From Juglans regia (taxonomy: Eukaryota > Streptophyta > Magnoliopsida > Fagales > Juglandaceae), in the NCBI RefSeq assembly GCF_001411555.2, contig NC_049916.1:62001-126000 (forward strand): a stretch of DNA of 64,000 nt, given 5' to 3'. The notes beneath the pieces are model-generated. The model worked only from the letters and a program-made list of their open reading frames with translations, ran no database searches and had not been told where the DNA came from. The position numbers and the translations under genes are program-made. Below are positions 1-11,200 of the stretch, in pieces; within the stretch, counting starts at the first letter, position 1, and each line of letters begins with the position of its first letter.

Positions 1-149
1 AAAAGCCATGAACTTGAATTTTAAAATGATAAAATATTGATGTGACAAAATCCACCTTTCATAGTAGCCTAGGAACTCCAAAGGATCTTAATCCATATGT
101 CTAAAAGGGATGTACAATGAATATATGATTTGCTATTTTGTTGCCCTTT

Positions 150-345
150 GGCATTGGGGTTGACCCGATTCTATGGTAGATTTGATTACTTCTTGTGGTA
201 GAAAGTCTGAAAGGGAAAGAGCCTAGTTTCTTGGAGAGCATTTCTTCTTATTTGATGTGGTGCATCTGGTTGGAGAGGAATAACAAGTGTTCCAAGGCAG
301 AGAGACATCATTGAGATAGCTCAAATTGGGTTTTTTAATGGCCTT
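150..345 (+). mobile_element. LINE ORF2 C-terminal remnant
   Basis: The + frame reads MWCIWLERNNKCSKAERH. This aligns by eye with the C-terminal [13 protein letters not shown] segment of the LINE ORF2 ending at 8943. The preceding PDSMVDLITSC corresponds to its [11 protein letters not shown], with a frame change between them. No tail or target duplication was found, so it is an old fragment. Confidence 0.55.
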
Positions 346-601
346 GTTTGAATGTGTCTTGGCACATCTGCTGTTTTGATTCTCGGGCTCTTTCTTATGT
401 TTTATTGATGTCCTTAACCTTTTAGAATCTGATATGCAGTTATCTTTGTTGTTTTTCATGGGTGGTGCCTTTCAGTATATGTTCTGTGGACATTGATTAC
501 CCCCTTTCTGTTTCTGTTTTTTGCTTTTTTTCCCCTCCAAATATAAATTTCATTTCACATGGTATGGAAAACATATTGGTGTTTCTCTGAATGAAGTTGT
601 T

Positions 602-654
602 AATGTTTTTTCTTTCATGTACTTATAAAAAAATATTGTTTGTTCTTTCATGTA
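602..654 (+). mobile_element. LINE 3'-tip micro-insertion at the exon 1 splice acceptor
   Basis: The insert is 622-634 (CTTATAAAAAAAT), matching the LINE terminus (ACTTATC plus A tail) seen elsewhere in the window. It is flanked by 20-base copies at 602-621 and 635-654 that match at 18 of 20 positions. The right copy forms the pyrimidine tract and TA of the acceptor (TTCTTTCATGTAG). The first 12 shared bases before the insert, TTCTTTCATGTA, are exact. Confidence 0.6.
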
Positions 655-655
655 G

Positions 656-937
656 GTTAACAGATCAGGAAAGTTTGATAAAGATGCTCCACAATATTCT
701 ATCACCGCTGAGTTAACTGACTTGGTTTGTTCATTGTTCTGGAAACATTTTAATTAGAAAAAATTCTCGATTGCTTGCCATTTGTGTGGCATACTTCATT
801 TTAACATGCACTTTTTGATTCTATTAGGTTATCTCATTGAATGAGGTCCAGTTACAGCAAATTTTGGTTCTCTGGGATTATTTAGGCACATGTCGATTGA
901 GGGAGAAGTGAGTTCATTATTTTTTCCTACTAGTTTT

Positions 938-978
<41 letters not shown>

Positions 979-2218
979 GGCTTAGGATAATTATTATTAG
1001 TAATGTTATTGTATTTTTTTTTTGATCTTGTAGTATCCATTGAGAAGTTACTCAGTATGGATGACTAATAATAAGAGCTCACTTATCATACTTAGGTCTT
1101 TCTCTTCTATATGTCATGTGAACATGGCCTACGCCTATTATTCTCATCAATAAATTATTTACTACTTATAGAAAAATAATAATGATAATAACCGATCCAA
1201 AAAAGAAAAATAATAATGATAATATCTCACTTTGGAAATTTTATCTTTTCCCTTTTCCTTTTAGCTGGCGCAGGGGGGTTCCTTTGAGCTGGCATCACTT
1301 CAAAAAGTTTTCTTGCTTTTGACATGTAACTTGGGTTTGCATTGCTCTCAGTATTTTGGTATTTGATTTGTTTTTTAAAAAGGGACACTTGTAAAGAAAT
1401 TCACCTTTTATGTTTGCATTTTTTAGATTCTCAGATAAGTTAATTTACTAAAAGTAAAATTATGCAACAAAGAGAGTTGAAACTTATTTTGACAAGCTTT
1501 CTCATTATGGAGGATATAGTGAACTAATGATGGCTGGAAGTCACTGTTTAGTGATTGGAAACCCATCTGAAACAGAACTTCTAAGAGTTGATACCTTGCA
1601 GCTGACATGGGGGATTGCTTGCCTGCCTGCAATAGCGTGGAGAGGATGCATCTGTTTTTTGTTCTTCAGTTTTGGCACTGATGGGTGGCTAATACATCTG
1701 GGGCTGATTAACCTATTAAAAAAAACATCTGGGATCCAACTTGCATCATCAAGAGTTTCTGACCTTTTTTGTCTTCATTTGTAGATAATGTTACTTTGTG
1801 TCTGACTCTCCTATATACTTGTAGACCTATAGATAACCTGTGTGAAAACTCAGCTAGCCTTGTACTCCAATTGCTTCAAGATTTTTATTTTGGCAGAAGA
1901 TAAGAATGGAACATTTGATTATTGCTCTCATTGCCCTTGTTGTTCTTTTTATTTTTACTTTATTGTCCATTTTTGGGTGAGATATTTTAGGTTGCAACTT
2001 GTAAGCATTAGTAACGTCTGATGCTCAAAAAGGGGATATATCTGATGTGATAGCATCGACCTATGTAGGTATGGACGTTATCGTCCCTGGTGTTGTCCTT
2101 TATCAAAAAAACTGGAGGGTTGGCAGATATTGTGGTGGCAGTATGCACAGGAATCTGTCCTATCCGACATTCGTAAGAAATTAAAGAAAACTTCATGGAG
2201 ATACCTTGGACAGCGGCT
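656..2218 (+). CDS. VPS13: VPS13 exons 1-3 of this window (N-terminal region just after the chorein domain)
   Basis: Three exons (656-724, 828-907, 2069-2218) encode about 99 residues. Landmarks in order are [50 protein letters not shown] and [10 protein letters not shown], all typical of the extended chorein/N-terminal part of VPS13. The first junction is phase 0. The second splits a Lys codon (aa at 906-907, g at 2069). The third splits a Leu codon into CT and A. The chorein N-terminus and the start codon are upstream of the window. The 3' splice site of the first exon is preceded by a micro-insertion with a direct repeat (602-654). Intron 2 (908-2068) starts with a (TTA)n microsatellite. 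Confidence 0.9.
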
Positions 2219-5200
2219 GTAAGTATATAATTTGTTGAGATGTAAACCTTATTCTGGAAATTGTGCATTTTCAACAAGCATAAGGTTTTATTTGATTTGG
2301 TTCTTATCTTGCACGTTTTTTACCGTATAACAAGCAAAGGTACTGTGTGCATGTGTATCCTGAAGGTGATTTTAATATTTCTTTTACAGTGTCATGTTCT
2401 ACACATGGTTTTAGTTTTTGGCAAAGCATGTTTAGTGTCTTCATCTACTGCCCCAAGTTCCAAATAAATTGCTGCTAGTGGTAAATGGCATCTTGTTCTC
2501 CTGTGAATAAGCATGTTTAGTTTTCAATACTTTCTTTCTTTGGGCAGCTACTATAGATTTTGATTGGCTCATTTCATGATTCCGTTGTCTCTATTTCCAT
2601 ATCTATTTTTAAGTGTTTCTCTTGTATATTGCCTGTGTATTTGGGCCACGCCTTCTGCCTGTAATTTTGCTTATATGCCTCTTTTTTTTTAAGATAAAGC
2701 ATTGGTTAGAGCATTGGCAATGGTCTAGCCATTGCCAAAGCCAAGTGCAAATTTTACCTTTTTTTATCACAAAATTTCTACATTGAACTAGCTATAGCCA
2801 TATATTTTAGTTTTGAGTTACAGTAATTTTTCCCACCTAGCTATATTTGGCTATACACTATTGAAGGACCAAATGAATTTTTTATTATTTTTTCTCAATT
2901 TCCCTCCCTTTCCTTCCCTTTTTGGTAATTTTTCTTGCCAAATTACTTTTCTTTTATGATAAAGTTTCTAATTGAGGGTATATTTATTTTCTATCATTAT
3001 TAGCTTAATACACAATATAAAAATATAAATAGCAAAAAAAAAAGGTTAGCAAAAATTAATTTGTTGGTTTCAAGAATTGTTGTATAATTTTTTTTTATCA
3101 AATATTATTAAAATATATGAAGTATATTTAAAAATATGAAAAAAAAAATTTGTCAAATATTATTAAAATATATAATATAATAATATTATTTTGACTTTAA
3201 AATGGCTAGTCCAATGTGGACTTAGATAGTCAAAAGTTAATACAATAGCTAAAATGTAAGATTTTAGTCAAATTTTAGACTTGGCAATGGCTAGTCCATT
3301 GCCAATGCTCTTAGTTAATCAAAATGACTAACAAGGGAAGGGCGAGGTCACTTTTTTTTTTTACAGGTAAACAAAAATTTTATTGATCATAAAGAATAGG
3401 CATAGCCAGAAGGAAAGGGCGAGGTCATACGTTAAATCCTACAAGGATGTTTGCATAATATTTACATATTCAAATAAACAACCATAGATAGTATTTATTT
3501 TGTGTTTGATTGAAGGGTAGTCTCAATTTCTTTTCAGTTAGCTTTCTGGTACTACAATATATGTGACGTTCCTATTGGAGAACTCATATGTCCTTTGTAT
3601 TCATGGAGGATAGTTTCCACTTGATTTTTTTATTTATTTATTTTTTATCAGTAAATTGGAATTTTATTAAATATAGGTGAAGCCAAGTACATGGGACATA
3701 TATAAGAACCACACCTATGCATGACTGTCTAAAGATACAAGAAAATCATGTACGTTCATGCCATTAAAGTCTATCACAATCGACCAATGGAATAATGTAT
3801 GAAGAAAAAAAGTTCTAATCTCGTCCATTGTCCGTTCACAATCCTCAAAGCTCCAACCATTCCTCTCCATCCATATGCACCACCATAGGCAAATCAGTAT
3901 CATCTTCCACATAGCTGTGATTTGAGAATTACCTCAAACGCCTTGCCAGCTGGCCAAAAAGTCAACAACCCTTCTTGGCATTACCCAAACAAGTCCCACC
4001 CTGGTAAACCTATCATTCCATAAGCTCATGGCTACATCATATAGCACCAATCCAATACCATCAATCGGCTTTTTCTTATATTATCTAAGGTAAGAATCTT
4101 CCCTAGTGAACCCGTCCATACAAAAAAAGAAGCTTTTAGGGGGCCTTAGTCTTCCATATGTTCTCTTTGAAAAGAGTAGAGGGGGTAGGTGCACAGAGAC
4201 GGGAAGGTGATGGCAGAGGTGAGTATGGGCATAAGGATATTTTGAAGGATTTGCGGGATATGCATGTAGCGCTGGAAGAGATGGCTGCTAGAGTCAATGG
4301 GATGATACGGTGCGTTTTGGGTAAAGATGTTATGGGCTCGAATTTGGGCCTGGGCAGTGGATTGGAGTCTGAAGATGCAGACAAGGCTCAGCCCAAACCT
4401 TATTCCGGATCCATGCCCAATCAACCGAAAGCTCTGGTGTGGAGGAAGAAGCCGCTGCTCGAGGCGGACCCAGAGGGGGGTGGGTCAGGGCCTCTGACGT
4501 CGGCGAAGCCTCAGATGGTGTCGACGCAGGCTCTCGTAGCTTCGATGGAAGTTATACCGCCTGTAGCAGAAGCTGTTAAGCACGGAGGGGCAAAACTAGA
4601 TAGTTCTGGCGTAAGAGCTGAATCAAATGTCTCGGATCCTACACAGACTCAGTCGAAGGTAATAGAGAAGGAGATCCCGAAGTCAAACGTGAGGAATAAA
4701 GTCGTTTCTCTCGGGAGCAAAGCCAAGACAGTCTCGGCTCAAGACCGAGACTTTGTTTCGGAGCCGATATCAGCTCAAACTCCCCCACTATTGGCACAGA
4801 CTCTGCCGATAGGCACATTGGAAATTTCGGAGGAGCTTCAGATGGTTTTGGAGGTAGGGGAAATTGTGGAGGATGGTGAGGGACAGTGCGAGGCTTCTGA
4901 GCGACAAAATGAGCTGGAAGGTCTGAAAGAGCTGAGGGGTAATTGTTCAGAAGAGCTGGAAGAGCAAGCTAGGATGGTTTTGGTGCCAGAACTCGAAGTA
5001 GCTGTTTATGAGGAAGAGATGGATAGTTCATCTCCATTACAAATGACTCCTCTTCAGATTGTGTCAGAGGAAACCTCAGATTGGGTCTTTAAACAAGTGG
5101 AGAAAATTCAAAGCTGTGTGGGTCTTTTTTATGAGGGGTATGAAGATCAACTGAGGACACTTTTAGTTGCTATTGAAGCTGGTCGGTCCACGGCAGAGCA

Positions 5201-8200
5201 GTCTTCTATGAAAAAGAAGCGGGAGTTGAGAAGATTACATTGTTCCATTAATTACGACAATAAGGAGGGTACCTCAGGGAGGAATCGATTTAAGGGGAGG
5301 GATGCCATATCTGTTAATGAAGCCTAAAATTATGTCGTGGAATGTAAGGGGGCTCAATAACGTCAACAAACGCCTTCGCATCAGGTCTATTATTCATAGC
5401 TGGAAGATTGATGTTGTTTGTCTTCAAGAAACAAAATTAGTGACTGTGGACAGAAATGTTATTAGGAGCTTGTGGAGAGGTTCTTTTGTAGGCTGGTCTT
5501 ATCTAGCCTCTTCAGGTGCTTCGGGTGGAGTCTTAGTCATGTGGGATAGTAGAGTTGTTAAGATGGTAGAAGAGTGTATTGGAAATTACTTGGTGGCATG
5601 TGTTTTAAGGAACGTGGAAGATGGGTGGTCGTGGGCATTAGCAAGTGTTTATGGTCCTATTAGGGATCGGGATAGGATCATGATGTGGGATGAAGTCTCA
5701 GGGTTATACTCTTTGTGGGATCTTCCTTGGTGTATTTGTGGGGACTTCAACATTGTGCGATTCCCAAGTGAAAGGGCGGGTCTTTCTTCAATAACTGCAG
5801 CAATGGAGGCTTTCTCTCAACTGATTTTCGACTTGGAATTGCTGGATTTGCCGTTGGTGGGGGATGAACATACGTGGTCCAACTCTAGAGGCAGCTCAAG
5901 ACTAGACAGATTTTTAGTTTCTTCGTCGTGGGAAGCTCATTATCCGAAGTTGTGTCAAAAACGGTTCCCAAGGATAGGATCTGATCACTTCCCCATTATT
6001 CTTGAGTGTGGGGGTATTCATGAGGGCAAACGGCACTTTAAATTCGAGAATATGTGGCTAGAAGTGGAGGGCTTTGTCGATATGGTAAAAAATTGGTGGC
6101 TGTTGTATCAGTTTGTGGGGACTCCTAGCTTTGTTTTGGCTTATAAACTTAAAGCTTTAAAAGCTGATTTGAAGACTTGGAACAAGGAGGTTTTTGGGAA
6201 TGTTGAGCAGCAGAAAAAAACCCTTTGGGATGAGCTCCAATCCTTGGAAGCTGATGGGGATAGTGAGGAGAATTTGACTAGGTTGAATGAAGTAAAAATA
6301 GATCTTGAGAGGGTTCTTTTGAGGGAAGAAATATCATGGAGGCAAAAGTCGAGAATTCTTTGGCTCAAAGAGGGGGATAAGTGTACTAGTTTCTTCTACA
6401 AAATGGCTAATTCTCATAGACGTAACAACGCTATCGAGATGCTAAAAGCTGAAAATAATCTCCTTACATCACCGGCTGAGATCCAAGAGCATGCTGTGCA
6501 GTATTTTAGTTCCCTCCTTAGTGAGACGGAAGATTGGAGACCTAAGATAGATGGTTTGAACTTTGCAGCGGTGGATGCTTCTTCAAAAAGCTGGCTGGAA
6601 AGGCCGTTCGAAGAGATTGAGGTGCATCGGGTGGTGTGTGGAATGCGGAGAGACAAAGCTCCCGGGCCGGATGGCTTTACTATGGCATTTTTTCAGGAAT
6701 GTTGGGACTTTGTGCGGGAGGATGTGATGAAAGTTTTTCATGAATTCTATGAGTTTCAGAAGTTTGAGAAGAGTTTGAATGCCACTTTTATTGCATTAAT
6801 TCCAAAAAAAGTGGGTGCTTCGGAGTTGAAGGAGTTTCGCCCGATTAGTTTGGTAAGTAGTGTCTATAAGATTATTTCAAAGGTGCTAGCAAATAGAATG
6901 AGCAAAGTGATGGGGAAGATCATTTCCAATTCTCAAAACGCTTTTGTTAAAGGACGACAAATTATAGATTCGGTGTTGATTGCAAATGAATGTGTAGATA
7001 GCCGCATACGGGAAGGAGTTCCGGGGGTCCTTTGTAAGTTGGACATAGAAAAAGCATATGATCATGTAAATTGAAATTTTCTTTTGTATATGCTTAGAAG
7101 ATGCGGTTTTGGTGATAAGTGGTGTGGCTGGATAAGTCACTGTATTTCAACAGTTCGCTTTTCTATTCTTGTTAATGGACAGCCTTGTGGGTATTTTCCG
7201 AGTTCTAGAGGTTTGAGGCAGGGGGATCCCTTATCTCCCTTCTTGTTTGACATTGTTATGGAAGCTTTGAGTCGAATGGTGGAGGCAGTGGTAGGAGAAG
7301 GATTTATTTCGGGATTTTCAGTGGGAACCAATCCTAGTGGTCCCTCTACTATATCACACTTGCTCTTCGCTGATGATACTCTCATATTTTGTGAGGCTGT
7401 TGGGGAACAAATTCAAATTTTGAGAGCTGTTCTGCTATGTTTTCAAGCCATCTCGGGATTAAAAGTGAACTTAAGTAAATCGGAATTGGTACCGGTGGGA
7501 GAGGTTCATAATATTCATCACTTGGCTGAATTTCTGGGGTGTAAAGTTACTTTGCTGCCCATAAAATACTTGGGATTACCGTTAGGGGCATCTTTTAAGG
7601 CCAAACATATTTGGGATGGTGTGATCGAGAAGATAGAGAGGAAGTTGGCAGCTTGGAAAAGGATTTACTTATCTAAAGGGGGTAGGATTACTCTTATTAA
7701 GAGTACTCTCTCTAATATTTCAACTTACTTCCTTTCTCTATTCCCTTTACCTGTTGGTGTGGCCAATCGTATTGAAAAATTATATAGAGATTTCCTTTGG
7801 GGAGGTTTGGGAGAGGAGATCAAAACTCCCTTAGTAAGCTGGAAAAAAATCTGCCGTCCGATTGCTGATGGAGGTCTGGGTATTCATAGTCTTTGTAGCT
7901 TCAATAAGGCGTTGTTGGGGAAGTGGCTATGGAGATATCATGGGGAAGAGGAAGCATTGTGGAGGGGGGTGATTGATCGCAAGTATGGTAGTGATTGGGG
8001 AGGATGGTGTACCATGGAGAGTAGGGATTCGTATGGAGTGAGTTTATGGAAGTTTATTAGGAAAGGTTGGGGTCGCTTCCTAAAACAAGTTAACTTCTCG
8101 GTTGGTGATGGCTCAAAAATCAGATTTTGGTATGATGTTTGGTGTGGGGATATTGAATTATTTCGAGCATTTCCGGCTGTTTTCAGGTTGGCAACTAATA

Positions 8201-11200
8201 AGCAAGCTTCAGTTTCCGACATGATGGTATCTTCCAATGAAGTGGTGCTTTGGGATGTAGGCTTCTCAAGATCTGTCCAGGATTGGGAAGTAGAAGAGGT
8301 TACTGAATTTTTTAGACAGTTGTATTCAGTGGTGTTAAAAAGACAGAGCAGGGACCAACTTTGTTGGAATCAAACAGCCTCCAAGAAGTTTTCAGTTCGG
8401 TCTTATTATAAAGTGATACTTAATCAGCACCATATTGGCTTTCCTTGGAAGAGGATTTGGAAGGCTCATGTTCCGTCAAAGGTGGCTTTTTTTGTATGGA
8501 CAGCAGCAATAGGGAATATTCAGACTATTGACAACCTGAGGAAGCGTGGAATGATTGTTGTGGATTGGTGCTTTATGTGCAAGAAAGAAGCGGAATCAGC
8601 AAACCACCTTCTACTTCATTGTGAAATGGCTAAAGTGCTATGGGATGGTGTGTTTGGAAAGGTTGGGCTGTGCTGGGTTATGCCAGAAGCAGTGGTGGAT
8701 TTTCTAACATGCTGGACTAACTTTCAAATGCATACTTGTCCCCAAGTGGCAGCTGCCTGGAAAATGCTGCCTTTGTGTATTATGTGGTGTATTTGGTGGG
8801 AGAGAAATGAGCGGTGCTTTAATGATCGGGAACGCAATAGAGATGCATTTTGGAAGTTTTTTATAAGTACTCTAATTAGCTGGTTCTCTGCTATTGTACT
8901 GAAGGGAGGGGATGTAAACGCGTTCTTGTCTTCGTTTTTCTAAGTTCTAGAATGTATTAGGTGTTTCTTGTGTATACTCCCTGTGTACTCGGGCTATGCC
9001 TATTACATTGTTATTAATAAAGCTATTACTTATCAAAAAAAAAAAAATGTTCTTCCATGGGAATGTTCTTGTAGAATGTGTCATGAGGGACTTGTAGTAT
9101 GATTGTACAGTAAAATTCCCCTTCTTGGATTTTGACCTCATAATCTTATCTGCTCCTCCAATCACTCTACAAGTATAGACAAGGTTGAAGAAATCTGTAA
9201 ATGTGTCAATTTTCCAATCTTGGGCCTAAGGAAAGTGATATTCCACTAGAGAGATCCACGAGCTCTGCTATGGAAGCCTCCTTTCTTTGGGCGATGTCGT
9301 ATAGTGTTGGGTAGGCTTCTTTGAGGATTCATTCTCCACACCATAGGTTATTCCAAAATTTAATTCTGGAACCATCCGCAACTGCAAAATGTGTGTATCG
9401 ATGAAGATTGCTCTAGCCTCTTCTTATTTTTTTCCAAAGCCCCACCCCATGTGATTTGCTCATCTCATTCGAGCTCCATCCTCCTCACAGTCCACCATAT
9501 TTTAACTCTATAATCACCCTCCATAAACCCTCATTGCAGTATCTCCACAGCCATATACTCAATAAAGCCTTGTTGAAAACCAACAAATTCTGAATTCCTA
9601 GCCCGCCTTCTTGTATAGAGGTACAAACCGTAGCCCAATTCACCAAATGAATCTTGACTTCTTCGTCTGTTCCCCCCAAAGGAAGTCTCTTTGCAATTTC
9701 TCTATCCGGTGAGCCACTTTGCGTGGTATTGGAAATAAAGATAAGAAGTAAGTTGGCAGGTTGGATAGAGTACTTTTCAATGTAACTCTATCACCTTTGG
9801 ACAAATACACAGTTTATGCTCAATTTTTTCCAACACTCCATCCCAAATAGACAGCAATTTAAAGGATGCACCCGTTGGAAGACCGAGATACTTCATTGGC
9901 GAGGTGGAGATTTTGCATTCCAGCATATTGGCCAAGCTCAAAACACTTGCAACATTTCCCACTGGAACTAATTCTGACTTGGCGAGATTCACTTTCAAAC
10001 CCAAAGCCGCTTCAAAGCAAAGTATAAGAGCTCGCAAGGCTTGAATATGATTATGACTAGCCCCACAAAAGACAAGAGTATCATCTGCAAATAAGAGGTA
10101 AGTCATCTCAAGTGTGCCGATTCTTGCCTCCCCTACGACAAATCCAGATAAAAATCTACCTTCCACAAAACCTGCAATTATTTTACTAAAAGCTTCCATT
10201 ATGAAAACAAAGAGTAATGGAGATAGGGAATCACCTTGCCTCAAACCCCTTGAACTTCCAAAGAAACCATTGGGGTACCATTCACCAAGATAGAAAAATG
10301 TACGGTGGAGATGCAAAATTTGATCCAAGAGCACCATCTCGCTCCAAGTCCACACCTCTCGAGCATATGTAACAAAAAATTCCAGTTTACACAATTATAT
10401 GCCTTCTCCATATCAAGTTTGCATAATAACCTAGGCTCACCCGACTTGATGCGACTCTCCAAGCATTCATTGACAATGAGAACCGAATCAAGGATTTGTT
10501 GACCTCAAATGAATGTATTTTGGGGCTTGGATATGATCTTCTCCAATACTGTACTCAATCGGATAGCCAATACCTTCGAAAAGATTTTGTACATTCCACT
10601 CACCAAGCTAATAGGACGAAAGTCCTTAATCTCCACCACCCTAGGCTTCTTTGGGATAAGAGTAATGAAAGTAGTAGTAAGGTTTTTTTCAGTAATACCT
10701 CGTTCATGAAACTCTTGGAAGAAGCTCCTCCCAACATGCCTTAAAGAAGGCCATAGAGAACCCATCAGGCCTGAGCTTTGTCACCGGCCATACTTCTCAC
10801 CACCTTGCGAATCTCCACCTCCTCAAAAGGCCTCTCTAGCCAACTTGCTTCTTGCTGATCGATGTAGTTGTGCATAGTAGTTAGTAATATGATCCATGAT
10901 CTCAGATAGATTCAATGTAATCCTCCCATCTACCAATATGGACTCAATGATATTGTGTCTTCTATGTGAATCAGCCATGCGATGGAAGAACTTAGTGCAA
11001 TTATCCCATTCTTTTAGCCATAAAGCCCTCGATTTTTGTCTCCATGAGATCTCTTCCATTAAAGCCATCCTTTTAATATCCGAGGTGACTTGCTTTTTGC
11101 GAACCTTTTCTTCTTTTGAAAGCCCCCCCCTCCTCCTCCACGTCCTCCAAACCCTGTAATTCGTCGAGGAGGGACTTCTTTTGGTGTTCCACATTCCCAA

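Larger units (their letters stand above)
1..655. other. 5' flanking intron with decayed LINE end
   Basis: This is intron sequence ahead of the first visible VPS13 exon. About 150-340 (+) holds a decayed LINE ORF2 C-terminus (DSMVDLITSC, then MWCIWLERNNKCSKAERH in a shifted frame). The remainder is T-rich and featureless. A micro-insertion with a direct repeat sits at 602-654. Confidence 0.6.
4158..9053 (+). mobile_element. Inner sense LINE (L1-type), nearly intact ORF2, 7-bp TSD
   Basis: The element is 4165-9046 (4.9 kb). It is flanked by ATGTTCT at 4158-4164 and 9047-9053 and ends with TATC plus a 12-base A run (9035-9046). It lies inside the outer antisense LINE. It is 5'-truncated within ORF1. 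ORF2 has one nonsense codon. The 3' UTR contains the CTCCCTGTGTACTCGGGCTA motif shared by other tails in the window. Confidence 0.9.

Noticed and set aside
4158..4160. ATG as the genuine ORF1 start
   Set aside because: It lies in the target duplication; the LINE itself begins at 4165 and is 5'-truncated.
9777..10394. LINE frames as host reverse transcriptase genes
   Set aside because: Fragmented, with TSD-flanked borders; they are pieces of the outer LINE.
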